Assembly: GCA_049522565.1 (NCBI GenBank)
Contig: JBEKNT010000153.1
Coordinates: forward strand, 1-14,028
Length of the DNA stretch: 14,028 nucleotides
Direction: 5' to 3'
Origin: JASHVB01 sp049522565
GTDB taxonomy: Bacteria; Pseudomonadota; Alphaproteobacteria; Acetobacterales; Acetobacteraceae
Shown here: piece after piece, positions 12,287 to 14,028 of the stretch
Numbering within the stretch: position 1 is the stretch's first letter
Layout of the letters: each line of letters begins with the position of its first letter
The notes under the pieces: model-generated
What the model saw: the letters and a program-made list of their open reading frames with translations, nothing else
What the model was told of the DNA's origin: nothing
Databases searched by the model: none
Translations under genes and position numbers: made by a program

Positions 12287-13420
12287 TCAGGGCGCAGGGA
12301 TTGCGACCGCGGGCCGTTTGGTTGCTGCCGTCCTCGCGCACTCATAGCGCTGCCGTAGATCGGGCAGAAGCTCGTTTGCTGCCTTCCACTCTTGATGCTC
12401 GTTCTTCAACGCTTCAAGAATTTCCGGGTCGGTGGAAGCCTTGTGTACTTCCGCTTGCTTCACCTTAGCCGCCGCATTGTGCATCTCCTTTGGCACTCTG
12501 GAACAGAGATCAGGTATCTGGACCTCGTAATGCTCCCACCGGAGCAAAAGGCGGCGCCATCGCATATCGTTCTTTTGAATGAACGCACTCAGCAGGAATC
12601 GGTAAGCTTCCAACTCGCTGATCATGATTACTATAGTACGTTCTGCGTGCTCTGGTTGGAATTCGACAAGGTCATTGATTGATTTCCTCGCGCTTTCCAG
12701 GCTAAGGAACAACATGTAAATCAGATCGCGCGCCGTTTCGTGCCAAGCCATCGCAGGCAGATTCTTGCCGTAATGCGTGGCCGACTCGCTGTCGCCGGGT
12801 GGCGATTCGGTCCGTGACCGCATCAAATCACGAACCATCTTCATATACGTATAGAATTCGGTTATGTTGATGACAACTCTCGCCTCCAGGCTTTGCAAGT
12901 CTCGTGTGTTGCTCTCGAAAACCGGGAAATAGTTCTCCTGTGATGTGAAACGAATGGCATTCGTCGGGAGGCTTCCACCGCTTGCCGGTCCGACCGCTGG
13001 GCCGCGGTCGAATAATTCGATATTACGGTGGACGGTATCGACCACCAGCGCAATTCGACAGAGTGTGCTGATCTCGCATGCAAACAGGTCGACAACGCCA
13101 AGCCTCGCGCTACCGATTCGGTATACCCAGGCCATGATCCCGCCAACCACACCGACCACCGGGCTTGCGTAGAATACGGCGGCCGCCAGGAACTTTGCGG
13201 CGCCGAGGACGTCCCATGGCCCAGCGATTTTTGCCTGTTCAGCAGCATAAAACAGACAAAGCGCCACACTGACACCAAGGCTGAGCAGTGCCCCGGCGAT
13301 GATCAGTCGCAGATCTTTGACATGTCGCGATGTAAACAAGCGATCGACGGTGGCAGCAGGATCGCCAGTTCGCATCAGCCGGGCCAGTTGGCGGAGCAGC
13401 CAGGCGGCAACCGCGCGCAC
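12287..13420 (-). CDS. Two-helix membrane protein with large helical cytoplasmic part, unknown function, low GC
   Basis: I do not recognise a named family. The 377-residue product has a basic N-terminus and two strong membrane segments (about 38-60 and 72-101). About 275 mostly helical, charged residues follow and are probably cytoplasmic. Notable parts are RLGVVDLFACEISTLCRIALVV (106-127), FTSQENYFPVFES (158-170) next to a segment with ITEFYTYMKMVRDLMR (186-201), and a Lys/Glu-rich end (310-365) with coiled-coil character. The GTG at 13418-13420 is the first in-frame start and has only a weak GGA upstream. An ATG 15 codons later is an alternative that leaves both membrane segments intact. 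Hand-counted parts are about 51% GC against about 70% in the GMC gene, suggesting horizontal acquisition. No nuclease, kinase, NTPase or other catalytic motif was seen. Confidence 0.75.
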   Translation of the reverse strand: MRAVAAWLLRQLARLMRTGDPAATVDRLFTSRHVKDLRLIIAGALLSLGVSVALCLFYAAEQAKIAGPWDVLGAAKFLAAAVFYASPVVGVVGGIMAWVYRIGSARLGVVDLFACEISTLCRIALVVDTVHRNIELFDRGPAVGPASGGSLPTNAIRFTSQENYFPVFESNTRDLQSLEARVVINITEFYTYMKMVRDLMRSRTESPPGDSESATHYGKNLPAMAWHETARDLIYMLFLSLESARKSINDLVEFQPEHAERTIVIMISELEAYRFLLSAFIQKNDMRWRRLLLRWEHYEVQIPDLCSRVPKEMHNAAAKVKQAEVHKASTDPEILEALKNEHQEWKAANELLPDLRQRYECARTAATKRPAVAIPAP

Positions 13421-14028
13421 GATCCGTCCCGATGGCGAGATCGGCGGGTGGGCTGCATCGCTGTCCCCTACGGTGCTCCGAGACCCTGCGCAACCTTGGC
13501 GCGGCAGGCTAGGCCGCGACTTGCCGCAAAGGCAACAAAAAACCGCCAGAGTGCGTTATGGCGATTTTAACCGGAAAACGATTTGCTTGAACGATCGACG
13601 AAACTTCACATTCTCCGCTGCCCGGAAACCCACCAACACAATCGGCCCACGGCGCCGGAGGTGGCAATTCCCGGCCACCCGACGGCGGATAAATCCCTTC
13701 GGCAGTTGGAAAATTTCACTGCCACCTGGACACCTCAAGTGGACCGTTCAACCCAATCGGCCGCGCGGCATGGTACATTTCAAGCGTACATGTTGCACCA
13801 CAGCAATACGAAGTTCTGCCTCCGGACGGCCCGTTCGACTCCCGCACGACAGCGAGCGAATCCGTCGGTAGCAACTTGAGCGGTATTTCGTGCCGCGTGG
13901 TACACCCCCCCTGCACCATGCCGCGCCGCCATTACCAACTTTCGACCCCTCCGCGGCCAGCCGGACCGCGCCACGGCCCGATGCGGCAGCCGACGTCGCG
14001 TCCGTCGCAGGCCGGTGGCCGATGATCG
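13421..14028. other. Terminal stretch without recognisable gene
   Basis: Short open frames occur on both strands but none has a ribosome-binding site plus protein-like composition. The only structured element seen is the terminator at 13539-13568. A gene entering from beyond the right edge cannot be excluded. Confidence 0.5.
13539..13568. terminator. Bidirectional rho-independent terminator
   Basis: AAAACCGCCA and TGGCGATTTT pair over ten positions (one G-T wobble on the RNA) around a 10-nt loop. Read on the minus strand, the core stem CGCCA/TGGCG is followed by G and six Ts, a classic intrinsic terminator. On the plus strand a shorter run of four Ts follows. No gene in the window ends here, so it most likely stops minus-strand transcription entering from the right, ahead of the gene at 12287-13420. 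Confidence 0.6.

Noticed and set aside
13825..13850. GTTCGACTCC, resembling a tRNA T-arm
   Set aside because: The flanking five bases on each side do not pair as a T-stem, and no acceptor or anticodon stem is found upstream.
13583..13919. Short open frames on both strands near the right edge
   Set aside because: They overlap each other, lack ribosome-binding sites and have compositions typical of random GC-rich DNA.

Overview
The window is a high-GC bacterial chromosome segment, roughly two thirds GC in most coding regions. It most resembles an alphaproteobacterium, and my best guess is the Acetobacteraceae/Rhodospirillales. The guess rests on the sdhC-sdhD-sdhA gene order, the alphaproteobacterial-type Sdh subunits, the small envelope proteins (entericidin, WXXGXW-repeat and DUF3309 types) and dispersed hairpins built on CCGGG-CCTTGA-CCCGG. 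The taxonomic call is an inference. No rRNA, tRNA, CRISPR array or insertion sequence was recognised.

Layout. (1) Positions 1-1318, minus strand: the start of a succinate dehydrogenase operon (sdhC, sdhD, 5' part of sdhA), with a candidate promoter just upstream. (2) 1319-1798: non-coding, holding two GC-rich hairpin elements and a promoter that appears to drive a leaderless mRNA. (3) 1799-2592, plus strand: a two-gene MNT nucleotidyltransferase/HEPN ribonuclease toxin-antitoxin module with a 4-bp overlap. (4) 2606-5459: three redox or regulatory genes: an FMN-dependent azoreductase (minus), an AhpD-like carboxymuconolactone decarboxylase-family protein (minus), and a divergent MocR/PdxR-type regulator (plus). 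An 84-bp inverted-repeat element lies between the first two. (5) 5556-8778: small or low-complexity exported proteins: an entericidin lipoprotein, a WXXGXW-repeat protein with a long His/Ala/Glu/Pro repeat tail, a DUF3309-like membrane peptide, a probably frameshifted mini-lipoprotein, and a secreted Ser/Thr-rich protein. (6) 9160-10761: a GMC-family FAD oxidoreductase. (7) 11188-12175: a prokaryotic TMEM175-type (DUF1211) potassium channel followed by a 79-residue membrane protein. (8) 12287-13420, minus: a two-helix membrane protein of unknown function with clearly lower GC (about 51% in hand-counted parts), probably acquired. (9) 13421-14028: no recognisable gene, but a good bidirectional terminator.

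How the genes work together. The Sdh subunits form respiratory complex II. The MntA/HepT pair is self-contained: the antitoxin is expected to AMPylate the toxin's RX4HXY motif. The MocR regulator probably controls the divergent AhpD-like gene. The 5.5-8.8 kb block looks like an envelope or stress region rather than one operon, because its genes have separate upstream regions and mixed orientation. I see no convincing undescribed multi-gene system. The best candidates for novelty are the low-GC membrane protein at 12287-13420 and the repeat-tailed WXXGXW protein.
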